64,000 bases of DNA from Clostridiales bacterium (GCA_017427465.1 JAFRST010000053.1:42531-106530), one strand, 5' to 3'; shown: positions 1 through 8,201, numbered from the stretch's first letter. The notes: generated by a model from the letters alone, not told the origin. Numbers and translations are program-made.

Positions 1-262
1 AGGGCGCCAGAACGGCCACCGGCTCATCCGTGAATGCCGCGCAGTATGCCGCGGTGCTCCTTGCCCTGGCACTGTCAGGCTCGATAAATACTGCTTTTCG
101 AGAATTAAGACGCGCAAGAGCCATCGCGACAAAGACCTTCTGCTCGTTGCAAAGGCCGGTGATGTTAAGATGGTTTCCCGTCTTAAGACTCGAGGAAAAT
201 TCGGCGGTGAGCTCTTTGTCGGATGCGATCCTGCCAAGAAGCTCAATAAGTCTGTTATCCAT
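1..262 (-). CDS. mfd: Transcription-repair coupling factor Mfd, N-terminal part (runs off window)
   Basis: Only the first 87 codons are inside the window; the rest lies to the left. The ATG at 262 overlaps the stop of pth by 8 nt, so the two are translationally coupled. The visible protein begins MDNRLIELLGRIASDKE and contains an ITGL...QKVFVAMALAR stretch followed by a hydrophobic strand (KAVFIEP), which resembles the N-terminal UvrB-like module of Mfd. The gene order glmU-pth-mfd is common in Firmicutes and supports the call. Mfd removes stalled RNA polymerase and recruits UvrA. Identity rests on a short fragment plus synteny; the helicase motifs are not visible. Confidence 0.75.
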   Translation of the reverse strand, partial: MDNRLIELLGRIASDKELTAEFSSSLKTGNHLNITGLCNEQKVFVAMALARLNSRKAVFIEPDSARARSTAAYCAAFTDEPVAVLAP

Positions 263-785
263 TGGAGATGATCTCCTCTACGGCCTCACAGGCTTTTACA
301 AAAGCGTCATTAAGCATCGGCCGCTCATCCTTCGGGACTTCGGACAACACGTAATTAACGAGCTCCCAATTCTCAGGGACGGGGCCCGTACCGATGCGGA
401 CTCTGGGGAACTCTTCGGTGCCCAGAAGCTGAATAACAGATCTCATGCCGTTGTGCGTGCCTGCACTGCCCTTCGGCCTGACTCTGATCGTGCCCTTCGC
501 TATATCGATATCATCGTAAACGGTGATGATATTCTTCGGCGGTACCTTGTAGAACTTAGATATCTCCACAAGGCACTCACCGGAATTGTTCATGAATGTG
601 GTGGGCTTGATGATGATGACATCCTGTCCTTTGATCTTGCCTTTGCCCCAGAGGCCCTTGTACTTCTCTTTGCCCAGGAAAATGCCATGCTTATCAGCGA
701 GCATATCTACGGCGAGATAGCCCATGTTGTGCCATGTATAAAGATACTGTTTTCCCGGATTACCGAGCCCGGCTACTATCCACAT
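255..785 (-). CDS. pth: Peptidyl-tRNA hydrolase
   Basis: A 176-aa protein that frees tRNA from prematurely released peptidyl-tRNA in the cytoplasm. Family hallmarks are visible: GLGNPGKQY at the N terminus (residues 6-14), the catalytic His in TWHNMGYLAVD (about residue 19), KPTTFMNNSGE (about 61-71), and YDDIDIAKGTIRVRPKGSAGTHNG (about 91-113) containing the conserved Asp and Gly-rich loop. The length is slightly short but within the family range. It lies 20 bp downstream of glmU and overlaps mfd by 8 nt, so it is probably the middle gene of a glmU-pth-mfd operon. Confidence 0.95.
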   Translation of the reverse strand: MWIVAGLGNPGKQYLYTWHNMGYLAVDMLADKHGIFLGKEKYKGLWGKGKIKGQDVIIIKPTTFMNNSGECLVEISKFYKVPPKNIITVYDDIDIAKGTIRVRPKGSAGTHNGMRSVIQLLGTEEFPRVRIGTGPVPENWELVNYVLSEVPKDERPMLNDAFVKACEAVEEIISNG

Positions 786-805
786 AAAAGTCCTGCCGCT
801 TGGGA

Positions 806-2221
806 TCAGACCTCGGAACGTCTGTCGTCAAGTCTGATATAATTCTCGCCTCTCATACGGCTCTTGTTGGCAACCCAGTTATCCTTGTTGAGCTGCTTGG
901 ATCTGCCGATACCGAGAGAAAGCGCAGGAACGTCGGATGTGATCGTGGAGCCTGCTGCGATGTAGCAGTCCTTGCCCAAAACAACGGAAGATACAATATT
1001 GGAGTTACCTCCGATGAATACGTTATCTTCGATAGTACAGCCGATCTTGTCCTGACCGTCGAAGTTACATGTGACGGTACCGCATCCGAAGTTAACGTTG
1101 CGGCCGACCTTGGAGTCACCGATGTACGTAAGGTGACGGGCTCTCGTATATTCGCCGATCTCAGAACCCTTGACCTCAACGTATGCACCGAGCGTAACGT
1201 GATCGTCGATCCTGGATTCAGGTCTGATGTGCGTATAAGGTCCGATACGGCAGTCCTTGCCGATCGTGCTTGAAGAAACGATGGAGTTATCAACTACAGT
1301 GCCGTCGCCGATATCAGAGCAGTCGATTCTCGTGTTCTCACCGATAATGCAGTCTTCACCGATATTCGTATTGCCGAGAAGCGTTGTGCCCGGAAGAATT
1401 ACCGTATCCTGGCCGATCTCAACTGCGTGGTGGATCCATGTGGCGTTGGGATCAACGATCTCTACACCGTTAGCCATATGATAGTCAAGGATTCTGTGAT
1501 TCATGATATCTCTTACCTGGGCGAGCTGCTTTCTGTCGTTAACTCCCCTTGTATCATCGAAATCGCATACGACAGCGCCAACCGTGAAACCGTCATCGAT
1601 GAGGATTCCGATAGTATCCGTAAGGTAATATTCCTTCTGGGCGTTGTTAGCGCCGATCCTGCCCAAAGCAGAAAGGAGCAAAGGCGTTCTGAATACATAC
1701 ATTGAAGAGTTGATCTCTTTGACCTTAAGCTCTTCAGGCGTGCAGTCCTTGTGCTCAACGATCTTAAGAACGTTGCCGTTCTTGCCTCTGATGATCCTTC
1801 CGTAACCTGTCGGATCGTCAGCCTCAGCCGTGATGAGAATTGCAGCGCAATTAGAAGACTCGCTGTCAAAAGCGTCCAGAGCCTTCTTGATCGTCTCGGC
1901 AGATACCATCGGGCAGTCACCCGGAAGAACGATCGTAAGACCGTCTCTGCCTTCGAGGAAAGGCGCAGCCTGCATAACAGCGTGGCCTGTACCTCTCTGC
2001 TCTTCCTGAAGCACGTATGCGACATTCTCGCCCAATACGCTTCTGATCTCAGCCTGTGCTTCGCCTACTATATATACCTGATCCTGGCAGCCTGCCTCCT
2101 GAAGAGCATCGGCTACCCATTGGATGATCGGTTTGCCCGACACCTGGAACACGACCTTGGAATGCTTAGACTTCATTCGCGTGCTTTTTCCTGCCGCCAT
2201 AACAACCGCACTTATTTCCAT
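806..2221 (-). CDS. glmU: Bifunctional GlmU: GlcN-1-P acetyltransferase / GlcNAc-1-P uridyltransferase
   Basis: A 471-aa enzyme that makes UDP-GlcNAc for peptidoglycan. The N-terminal nucleotidyltransferase domain starts with VVMAAGKSTRMKSKHSKV (residues 6-23), with the catalytic Lys and Arg of the LxAGxGTRM-type loop, and continues through QRGTGHAVMQA. From about residue 250 the protein is a left-handed beta helix of hexapeptide repeats (IGEDCIIGENTRI, IGKDCRIGPYTHIRP), ending in the acetyltransferase region with KVGRNVNFGCGTVTCNFDG. First gene of a leftward group with pth and mfd. The prs gene that often follows glmU is absent here. Confidence 0.96.
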   Translation of the reverse strand: MEISAVVMAAGKSTRMKSKHSKVVFQVSGKPIIQWVADALQEAGCQDQVYIVGEAQAEIRSVLGENVAYVLQEEQRGTGHAVMQAAPFLEGRDGLTIVLPGDCPMVSAETIKKALDAFDSESSNCAAILITAEADDPTGYGRIIRGKNGNVLKIVEHKDCTPEELKVKEINSSMYVFRTPLLLSALGRIGANNAQKEYYLTDTIGILIDDGFTVGAVVCDFDDTRGVNDRKQLAQVRDIMNHRILDYHMANGVEIVDPNATWIHHAVEIGQDTVILPGTTLLGNTNIGEDCIIGENTRIDCSDIGDGTVVDNSIVSSSTIGKDCRIGPYTHIRPESRIDDHVTLGAYVEVKGSEIGEYTRARHLTYIGDSKVGRNVNFGCGTVTCNFDGQDKIGCTIEDNVFIGGNSNIVSSVVLGKDCYIAAGSTITSDVPALSLGIGRSKQLNKDNWVANKSRMRGENYIRLDDRRSEV

Positions 2222-2295
2222 AATGAACCTCTTAAATGAAATATTCGGGAATACCCTTTGTATTATAACAAATCTTTAACTTCTAATAAATGAAG

Positions 2296-2328
2296 AGCCC
2301 CGCACTTTATGGGATAAAGTGCAGGGCT
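2296..2328 (-). terminator. Stem-loop between ldh and glmU
   Basis: An inverted repeat (AGCCCYGCACTTTAT arms around a 3-4 nt loop) lies 53 nt past the ldh stop codon. The plus strand has the better T-run (ATATTTTTTG), but no rightward gene ends here, so it probably ends ldh transcription and may work in both directions. Confidence 0.6.
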
Positions 2329-2380
2329 TAATATTTTTTGTTTTCGAACCCGAAAAGCCTTTAAACAGGCATTTCCTTTA

Positions 2381-3334
2381 TCAGAGGCCCTCTACGGAAG
2401 CGATTGCCTCACGCATATTTGCCTCAGATTTCTTGAGGAGCTGGTACTCGTCGTCCGTAAGACGCATGTCGATGATCTTATCAACGCCGTTAGCACCGAT
2501 GAGCGCAGGAACGTCCAAAGTAACACCGCTGATGCCGTACTCTCCGTTGAGTCTTATAGCAACTGTTCTGATGGTGTGCTCGTCTTCTGTGATGGATCTG
2601 AGAAGTGTAGCAGCGCTTACAGCGATACCGTTGAATGTAGCACCCTTGAGCTTGATGATCTGAGCGCCGGAAGACTTTGTCTGCTGAGCGATCTCATCCT
2701 TAACATCCTGACCGAAAGGTACGCCGATAGCTTCTGCATACTCGTCGATACCCATACCTGCAACGTGAGTGTGGCTCCAGCAAGGGAATTGTGTCTCACC
2801 GTGCTCGCCGAGGATATAACCGTGAACGTTTCTGACGTCAACGCCGAGCTTTCTGGAGATGAGGACTCTGAAACGTGCAGAGTCGAGATTTGTGCCGGAA
2901 CCGATGATCTTATTGGAAGGAAGTCCGGACCACTCTGCAACCTTATATGTAACGAGGTCGCAAGGATTTGAGATTACCATGATGACACCCTTGTTGTAGT
3001 ACTCCATGATGCTGTCTGTGATCGTGTGAGCGAGCTTGACGTTCTTCTTAGCAAGGTCAAGTCTTGTCTCGCCTTCTTTTCTGGGAATACCTGCTGTGAT
3101 GATGATGCAGTCAGCATCCTTAACATCACTGTAATCGCCGGAATGAATGTACATATCGCCTATGAACGGAAGTCCGTGGCTGATATCGAGAGCTTCACCA
3201 AGAGCCTTTTCCTTATTGACGTCAATAAGTACGAGCTCAGAGCAGAGCTGCTGCATTGCGATTGCGAAAGCTGTAGTTGATCCTACTGCACCTGCGCCGA
3301 TGATGGCGACTTTGGTTCCTTCTTGTTTATACAT
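2381..3334 (-). CDS. ldh: L-lactate dehydrogenase family protein (LDH/MDH superfamily)
   Basis: A 317-aa NAD-dependent 2-hydroxyacid dehydrogenase. The Rossmann motif VAIIGAGAVGSTTA is at residues 9-22, the substrate Arg is in GETRLDLAKKN, the second substrate Arg in GTNLDSARFR, the catalytic His in GEHGETQFP, and KLKGATFNGIA carries the conserved Thr. These fit L-LDH, which reduces pyruvate at the end of glycolysis. However the active-site loop reads AGIPRKEGETR, so an Arg occupies the place where classical LDHs carry Gln102; Arg there is typical of malate dehydrogenase. The gene is single, with GGGGG upstream of the ATG as ribosome site. Substrate should be regarded as lactate/pyruvate probable, malate possible. 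Confidence 0.8.
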   Translation of the reverse strand: MYKQEGTKVAIIGAGAVGSTTAFAIAMQQLCSELVLIDVNKEKALGEALDISHGLPFIGDMYIHSGDYSDVKDADCIIITAGIPRKEGETRLDLAKKNVKLAHTITDSIMEYYNKGVIMVISNPCDLVTYKVAEWSGLPSNKIIGSGTNLDSARFRVLISRKLGVDVRNVHGYILGEHGETQFPCWSHTHVAGMGIDEYAEAIGVPFGQDVKDEIAQQTKSSGAQIIKLKGATFNGIAVSAATLLRSITEDEHTIRTVAIRLNGEYGISGVTLDVPALIGANGVDKIIDMRLTDDEYQLLKKSEANMREAIASVEGL

Positions 3335-3529
3335 AACTCATACGCCCCCTTTTGTAGCAATACGAATGATATCAAGAACCCTCTTTCAAATAAAGTCATT
3401 ATTCGTTAGGATTTTTACCTAAAATTTGCACTTGAAATTTGCCTGGAAAGTGTATTTTGATAATTTGATAGTCAAAGTTTTTCCTTGATTTTACAGGGTT
3501 TTACGGGCTTTTTGGTCCTTTTAATCGAA

Positions 3530-3558
3530 TTGACGGTTTTTACAAGAGCAGATATAAT
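3530..3558 (+). promoter_or_regulatory. Sigma-70 type promoter of the antitoxin RNA
   Basis: TTGACG at 3530-3535 and a perfect TATAAT at 3553-3558 are separated by 17 nt. Transcription would start near 3565, immediately before the hairpin of the antitoxin RNA. It is one of the clearest promoters in the window and drives no rightward protein gene. Confidence 0.8.
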
Positions 3559-3564
3559 GAATTC

Positions 3565-3655
3565 ATAAATGAGGCACTACCATATAGGCGGTAGTCCTCA
3601 GTGATAGGTTATAAAAATAAGCCGCACTTTGGACGGGGGCGGCTTATTTCTTTGT
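3565..3655 (+). ncRNA. Candidate antisense antitoxin RNA of the type I toxin system
   Basis: This RNA would begin at the strong promoter and run about 90 nt. It opens with a hairpin (GAGGCACTACC / GGTAGTCCTC, 3571-3600) and ends in a GC-rich stem-loop (AAGCCGC...GCGGCTT, 3619-3646) followed by ATTTCTTTGTTTT. The last part overlaps the 3' end of the toxin gene on the other strand, so the two transcripts are convergent and complementary over the terminator and last codons, the arrangement used by txpA/ratA-like pairs. The second hairpin theme, GAGGCATTACC...GGTAATTC, recurs on the minus strand upstream of the toxin. Confidence 0.65.
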
Positions 3656-3733
3656 TTTAACGCAAAGAGCAATAATTGAAACTATTAACATACCAATCGT
3701 GAGTATCACGATGAGCATTTCATAATCTGTCAT
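3644..3733 (-). CDS. Hol_Tox-type small membrane toxin (29 aa)
   Basis: A 29-residue peptide starting MTDYEMLIVILTIGM and ending in CVKTKK. It consists of a short polar N terminus, one hydrophobic helix (about residues 6-23) and a lysine-rich tail. This is the pattern of the putative holin-like toxin family (YExLxxMIxFGxLIxxII). A strong ribosome site (AAAGGAGG, 6 nt before ATG) supports translation. Such peptides damage the membrane when the partner RNA is lost; that role is known for the family and inferred here. Confidence 0.75.
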   Translation of the reverse strand: MTDYEMLIVILTIGMLIVSIIALCVKTKK

Positions 3734-3956
3734 ATTGCACCTCCTTTCACCATAACACCGGGTCATGGATTTAAGGAGAACGACCGCCTAAACACTTGAA
3801 GTGTTACGAATTACCGCTTAAGGTAATGCCTCACAAATAGTGTACACGGCAGCTAACACTAAATCGTTGCTTTAATGGGACTATCCCTCTATTCGAAATC
3901 TTAGGCTATCACTCTTGTCCTAAAAACAGGTTTTGTCTTGCATGTAACAAGAAAAA

Positions 3957-3984
3957 CGGCGCAGAACCGGAAGTTCCACGCCGC
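3957..3984 (-). terminator. Terminator of thrS
   Basis: On the minus strand a GC-rich stem (CGGCGTGGAAC / GTTCTGCGCCG around TTCCG) is followed by TTTTTCTTG, 28 nt past the thrS stop codon. Confidence 0.8.
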
Positions 3985-4011
3985 ATATTTTTAACAAATA
4001 CCTGATTGAAA

Positions 4012-5838
4012 TCAGATCTCCTGAGGGAGTTCCAATGTTCTTTCCTTGTTGAGCTTAACACAGAGTTCAACGAACTTGTCGAGAGCAACGCCCTGAAGCT
4101 GCTTATTTGAGCCTCTTACGTTGACAGATACTGTGTTCTCAGCAGCTTCCTTATCGCCTACAACGAGGATATAAGGATCCTTCATCTGCTTGAATCTCTT
4201 GATCTTGTCTCTCATGTTGACGTCTGTTAAGTCGGATTCGACTCTTACGCAGGCCTTTGTGAGAGCATCTGCAACCTTCTGTGCATATTCGTTGTGCTCA
4301 GGTCTGATCGGTACTACTGCTACCTGATAAGGGTTGAGCCAGAACGGGAATGCACCCTTGAAGTGCTCTGTGATGATGCCGATGAAACGCTCGAAAGAAC
4401 CGAAGATAGCTCTGTGGATAACGATAGGCATCTTCTGAGCGCCGTCCTTGTCAACGAATGTGAGCTCGAAGTTATGAGGGAGCTGGAAGTCGAGCTGTAC
4501 GGTACCGCACTGCCACTCACGTCCAAGAGCATCCTTGATCTGAAGGTCGATCTTCGGGCCGTAGAACGCGCCGTCGCCTTCGTTGATCTCATAATTGCCT
4601 TCACCATACTTCTCATCGAGGATAGCCTTCAGGGAAGCCTCAGCAGCGTTCCAGGACTCGATATCACCCATGAAGTCGTCAGGTCTTGTAGAGAACTCTG
4701 CTCTGTATGTGATGCCGAATGTCTTGTAGATCTCGTCTGCGATAGCGATAACGTCCTTGATCTCGTCCTTGATCTGCTCAGGTGTTACGAATGTATGGTC
4801 GTCATCCTGACGGAACTCCTGAACTCTGAAAAGACCGTTCATCTGACCTGACTTCTCCTTACGGTGCAGTACGTCATACTCGCTGTAACGGATAGGAAGT
4901 TCCTTATATGAGTGCATCGTGCGCTTATAGGACATCATGGCATTAGGGCAGTTCATAGGCTTAGCAGCCATTGTGTCTTCTGCCTCTACAGAATACTTCT
5001 CAGGTGCTTCCTCGCCCTGAATGGCGTCCGTAGCGTTAACGCCCTTTGTAATACCGGGAACGATGAACATGTTGTTCTGATAGTGTGCCCAGTGACCACT
5101 GATGAGCCAGAGCTTCTTGTTGTTGATGAGCGGTGCGGAGATCTCCGTGTAGCCGTGCTTGCCCTGGAGCTCTCTGGAATATTTCATGAGTTCCTGATAA
5201 AGGATCCAGCCCCTCGGGAGCCAGTAAGCCATACCCGGAGCTGTCTCACGGAACATAAAAAGGTCAAGAGCAGTACCGATCTTCTTGTGGTCTCTCTCCT
5301 GAGCTTCCTTAAGCCATGCAAGATGAGCCTTGAGCTCGTCCTTTGAAGGGAAAGCAAAGAGATAGATTCTCTGAAGCTGGTCTCTCTTCTCATCGCCTCT
5401 CCAGTAAGCACCTGATACGCTCTTGATCTTGAATGCGGCGCTGAAGAGCTCCTGTGAATTATCTACATGAGGACCACGGCAAAGGTCGACATAGTCATCA
5501 CCTGTGTAATAAATCGAAATAGTTTCATCTGCAGGCAGATCGATGATAAGTTCTGTCTTGAACTTCTGATCCTTGAAGAGCTCCAATGCCTCATCCTTGG
5601 AGATGACCTTACGTGTCCAGTCTTCTCTCCTCTTGATGATCTCGTGCATCTTTTCTTCAATTGCAGGGAAATCCTCTTCTGTGACCGTTCTCGGAAGGAC
5701 GAAATCATAATAGCATCCGTCTTCGATCTCAGGTCCGATCGCGTACTGTACCTCTTTGCCGTAGATCTCGATAACAGCCTTAGCCAGGATGTGTGCAAGA
5801 GAGTGACGGTACACCTTCAATACTTCTTCTTTTTCCAT
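4012..5838 (-). CDS. thrS: Threonyl-tRNA synthetase without N-terminal TGS domain
   Basis: A 608-aa class II synthetase that charges tRNA-Thr. The second domain (editing) begins almost at the start with RHSLAHILAKAV (residues 11-22) and continues with DGCYYDF. The catalytic core shows MNCPNAMM with the zinc Cys, FRVQEFRQDDDHTF (motif 2), and HRAIFGSFERFIGI (motif 3); the anticodon-binding domain follows (VAVVPIRPEHNEYAQKVADAL). Typical ThrRS has a roughly 60-residue TGS domain before the HSxAH motif; here only 11 residues precede it. AGGAGG sits 12 nt before the ATG. No T-box leader is visible in the short upstream region; only a small hairpin (5865-5883). Confidence 0.93.
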   Translation of the reverse strand: MEKEEVLKVYRHSLAHILAKAVIEIYGKEVQYAIGPEIEDGCYYDFVLPRTVTEEDFPAIEEKMHEIIKRREDWTRKVISKDEALELFKDQKFKTELIIDLPADETISIYYTGDDYVDLCRGPHVDNSQELFSAAFKIKSVSGAYWRGDEKRDQLQRIYLFAFPSKDELKAHLAWLKEAQERDHKKIGTALDLFMFRETAPGMAYWLPRGWILYQELMKYSRELQGKHGYTEISAPLINNKKLWLISGHWAHYQNNMFIVPGITKGVNATDAIQGEEAPEKYSVEAEDTMAAKPMNCPNAMMSYKRTMHSYKELPIRYSEYDVLHRKEKSGQMNGLFRVQEFRQDDDHTFVTPEQIKDEIKDVIAIADEIYKTFGITYRAEFSTRPDDFMGDIESWNAAEASLKAILDEKYGEGNYEINEGDGAFYGPKIDLQIKDALGREWQCGTVQLDFQLPHNFELTFVDKDGAQKMPIVIHRAIFGSFERFIGIITEHFKGAFPFWLNPYQVAVVPIRPEHNEYAQKVADALTKACVRVESDLTDVNMRDKIKRFKQMKDPYILVVGDKEAAENTVSVNVRGSNKQLQGVALDKFVELCVKLNKERTLELPQEI

Positions 5839-5864
5839 TGTAAAAAACCTCCTCTAGAGTTTTA

Positions 5865-5883
5865 TGCACAGAACCGCTGTGCA
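5865..5883 (-). promoter_or_regulatory. Small hairpin in the thrS 5' leader
   Basis: A perfect 7-bp inverted repeat TGCACAG/CTGTGCA with a 5-nt loop lies in the short thrS leader, downstream of a TACAAT -10-like hexamer on the minus strand. It is too small for a T-box and has no T-run, so its role is unclear. Confidence 0.35.
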
Positions 5884-6000
5884 GATAGTAGAAGATTGTA
5901 CCACAAATAAAATAAAAATGTTGTTTTATAGGGCTTTACGGACACCGGCAATGCTTTTTGCGCGTTTTCAAACATTTGTTCTATATGTAAAAATAAAAAA

Positions 6001-6020
6001 GGGGTGCTGTTTGCACCCCT
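6001..6020 (-). terminator. Terminator of the F420-ligase-like gene
   Basis: On the minus strand AGGGGTGCAAACAGCACCCCT is followed by a long T-run (TTTTTTATTTTT), 19 nt past the stop of the upstream gene. A textbook intrinsic terminator. Confidence 0.88.
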
Positions 6021-6038
6021 CATGAAGTAATCCTGTTA

Positions 6039-7232
6039 TCAGTTTGTGTAGTTATCAAAATATCCCTGAACGAGAACGACCGGTGTTCCTTTGTCACCTG
6101 AACCTGATGTAAGGTCACACAAAGAACCGATAAGGTCTGTAAGCTGTCTGGGTGTTGTACCTTCGCTTGCCATCTTGCCTACGAGGTTGGCATCCTTAGC
6201 CTTGATGCTCTCGGAAATAGCATTCTTAAGAGCTTCACCGGAAAGATCGGCAAAATCATTATCTGCAAGATACTTGAGCTTGAGCTCGTTCGGTGTTCCG
6301 ATAAGACCGTCTGTAAAAGCAGGCGATACGACCGGATCTGCAAGCTCCCATATCTTTCCCTGAGGATCCTTGAAGGCACCGTCACCGTAAACCATTACTT
6401 CAACACACTTGCCTGTCTGATCGAGTATCTTCTTCTGAATAGCAAGAACAAGATCCTTGCACTCCCTGGGGAAGAGCTTGACCTGATCTTCAGTAGCCTT
6501 GTTGGAGCCCAAAAGACCATATGTCTCATTGCATCCGCTTCCGTTAACGGGAGCATTCATGATCTCATCAAGACTTACGACCTTTTCTGCGCCTGCAGCA
6601 AGAAGTATTCTCTTTGTTCTGGCTCTTGTGTGGATGTCGCAGTTAATGACAGCCTTTGTGTAATCCAGAATAGCCTTTGCCTGGTTGGCGAAAACGATCT
6701 CTACTTCGCAGCCGCAGGCCTTAATGAGATCACCATAATATGCAACGTAGTCAACGCCAGTGAACTCATGCTTGTTCTCGCCGAAGAGCTCACGATATAT
6801 CTCAAGGGAAAGGACATCGCTGTAAGGGTTGATGCCTGCCGCATCGATCTTATCGAGGCTTACAAGGCAGTTGCCGACCTCATCTGAAGGATATGAGAGC
6901 ATAAGAACGATCTTCTTGCATCCCATGGCGATACCGCGAAGGCAGATAGCGAATCTGTTGCGTGAAAGTATCGGGAAGATAACGCCTACTGTGCCTCCGC
7001 CGAGCTTAGCCTTAACATCTTCGGCAATATCGTTGACCGAGCAGTAGTTGCCCTGGGCTCTTGCAACGATCGACTCCGTAATGGAGATGACGTCCCTGTC
7101 CCTGATCTCAAAGCCTTCAGCCTTTGCTGCTTCGAGCACGGATTCTGTTACGATTTCAGACAGATCGTCTCCCTGACGGATGATAGGGCATCTAATACCT
7201 CTTGAAACTGTACCAACTCTTCTTTCAGACAT
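6039..7232 (-). CDS. Coenzyme F420-0:L-glutamate ligase-like protein
   Basis: A 397-aa protein resembling the CofE/F420 gamma-glutamyl ligase family that is widespread in Firmicutes without F420. Visible traits are the N-terminal GTVSRGIRCPIIRQGDDL, the acidic metal-binding type segment DRDVISITESIVARAQGNY, and the C-terminal GTPNELKLKYLADNDFADLSGEALK. The ATG at 7232 is chosen because GGAGGTG lies 7 nt before it; a start 12 codons earlier has no ribosome site. It is monocistronic with its own terminator. The substrate in this organism is unknown; an amino-acid ligation to an unidentified acceptor is the family-level expectation. Confidence 0.7.
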   Translation of the reverse strand: MSERRVGTVSRGIRCPIIRQGDDLSEIVTESVLEAAKAEGFEIRDRDVISITESIVARAQGNYCSVNDIAEDVKAKLGGGTVGVIFPILSRNRFAICLRGIAMGCKKIVLMLSYPSDEVGNCLVSLDKIDAAGINPYSDVLSLEIYRELFGENKHEFTGVDYVAYYGDLIKACGCEVEIVFANQAKAILDYTKAVINCDIHTRARTKRILLAAGAEKVVSLDEIMNAPVNGSGCNETYGLLGSNKATEDQVKLFPRECKDLVLAIQKKILDQTGKCVEVMVYGDGAFKDPQGKIWELADPVVSPAFTDGLIGTPNELKLKYLADNDFADLSGEALKNAISESIKAKDANLVGKMASEGTTPRQLTDLIGSLCDLTSGSGDKGTPVVLVQGYFDNYTN

Positions 7233-7314
7233 AGAGCGCACCTCCAAAAATAAGTTTTCCGTCGACAATTATATAGGAAATTTTAATCAATTAAAAGAAG
7301 GGCATATTACAAAG

Positions 7315-7348
7315 AAAAGACGACCGGATACCTATCCGATCGTCTTTT
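7315..7348 (-). terminator. Terminator downstream of the split tRNA-Ser
   Basis: A long inverted repeat (AAAAGACGACCGGATA / TATCCGATCGTCTTTT, loop CC) directly follows the 3' end of the tRNA-Ser fragment on the minus strand and has T-runs on both sides. Confidence 0.8.
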
Positions 7349-7352
7349 GTTA

Positions 7353-7408
7353 TGGCGGAGCCGGTGGGATTCGAACCCACGTGCCCTTGCGGACAAACGG
7401 TTTTCAAG
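7353..7408 (-). pseudogene. 3' half of a tRNA-Ser(UGA) gene, left attachment site of the integrated element
   Basis: Read on the minus strand this is the second half of a serine tRNA: the anticodon loop CTTGAAA, a long variable arm, the T arm GTGGGTTCGAATCCCAC, acceptor CGGCTCC, discriminator G and encoded CCA. Left of the loop (7409 upward) homology to tRNA stops abruptly. The matching 5' half, with acceptor GGAGCTG (one G-U pair with this half), is found 5.2 kb away at 12562-12601. Confidence 0.85.
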
Positions 7409-7460
7409 CTTTCTTTTGGAATGTTAGAAGCTGTTATTTACAGGCATTTTCGCGTTTTTT

Positions 7461-7470
7461 ATGTGTCCCC
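7461..7470 (+). repeat. AATGTGTCCCC-type repeat, left end copy
   Basis: ATGTGTCCCC, 10 of 11 bases of the element's repeated motif, lies 53 bp inside the left junction. Confidence 0.45.
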
Positions 7471-7574
7471 ATAGTAGATATCGCCAAGCTTATTACATAC
7501 ATCAGTTATCCCCTGATTATAACGTTTTGTGTTCATTGACAACTCATCTCAATCCACTCTCAAAGGAGAACGAA

Positions 7575-8135
7575 ATGAACACAGAAAACATAAACTGGGA
7601 TGAGGTCCCGGATACACTGTCTTTGGAGCAAATCCGCAAGCTGATTCATGTCAGTAAAAGAGTCGCCAAAACCCTTTTAGATACGGAGATTCCATGCATT
7701 CAAAAAGCCCGAACAACACACAAATATTACGTTGATAAGCAGGATCTAATTGATTATTTGGGGACACATTCGGGGACACATTATCAAATCAGCAATACAA
7801 AAAAACGAAGCTGCAATTCACGACTTTTTACATCAGATATTCCAGAGTATTTTAAGGGAAGAATGGCCTTCTATTTCAGATCGGAATTCGCAGATTATCC
7901 AGAGCTAATCAGAATAAGGGATGTAGCCCAAATGACCGGCTACTGCAAAGAACAAATTGGCGAATGGGCAAATGAAGGTTTGATCGGTTTTGTTGTGATC
8001 AGCAATGTCAGATATATAAACAAATCGAACCTCATAGACTTCTTATGCACAGAAGATTTTGATTCCGTTTACAGAAAGTCGAAGTGGCATAAACAACACA
8101 TAGAAATCTTCAGGGAATGGAAGAAGAAATCTTAA
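7575..8135 (+). CDS. Double HTH (excisionase/MerR-like) DNA-binding protein
   Basis: A 186-aa protein with two helix-turn-helix modules of the excisionase type: LSLEQIRKLIHVSKRVAKTLL with a wing and DLIDYL near residues 15-60, and LIRIRDVAQMTGYCKEQIGEWANEGLIGF near 112-142 ending in NLIDFL. The start at 7575 is preceded by AAAGGAG with good spacing; an upstream in-frame extension lacks one. It is the first gene inside the tRNA-Ser element and is likely its regulator or recombination directionality factor. The paired AATGTGTCCCC repeats at 7760 and 7772 lie within its coding sequence. Confidence 0.6.
   Translation: MNTENINWDEVPDTLSLEQIRKLIHVSKRVAKTLLDTEIPCIQKARTTHKYYVDKQDLIDYLGTHSGTHYQISNTKKRSCNSRLFTSDIPEYFKGRMAFYFRSEFADYPELIRIRDVAQMTGYCKEQIGEWANEGLIGFVVISNVRYINKSNLIDFLCTEDFDSVYRKSKWHKQHIEIFREWKKKS
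7760..7782 (-). repeat. Paired 11-bp repeat (AATGTGTCCCC x2)
   Basis: Two exact copies of the 11-mer on the minus strand, 12 bp apart start to start, inside the first HTH gene of the tRNA-Ser element. Confidence 0.6.
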
Positions 8136-8162
8136 GGTATTTTGCACACGTATTTAATCAAG

Positions 8163-8201
8163 GAGAGCGACCTGGAATTCCAGTCTCGCTCTCTTCATTT
8201 T
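8163..8201 (+). terminator. Terminator after the double-HTH gene
   Basis: GAGAGCGA / TCGCTCTC stem with an inner CTGGAATTCCAG palindrome, followed by TTCATTTTT. Confidence 0.8.

Noticed and set aside
5839..6000. T-box or other riboswitch before thrS
   Set aside because: Only about 160 bp are available, with one 7-bp hairpin and no T-box sequence or antiterminator.
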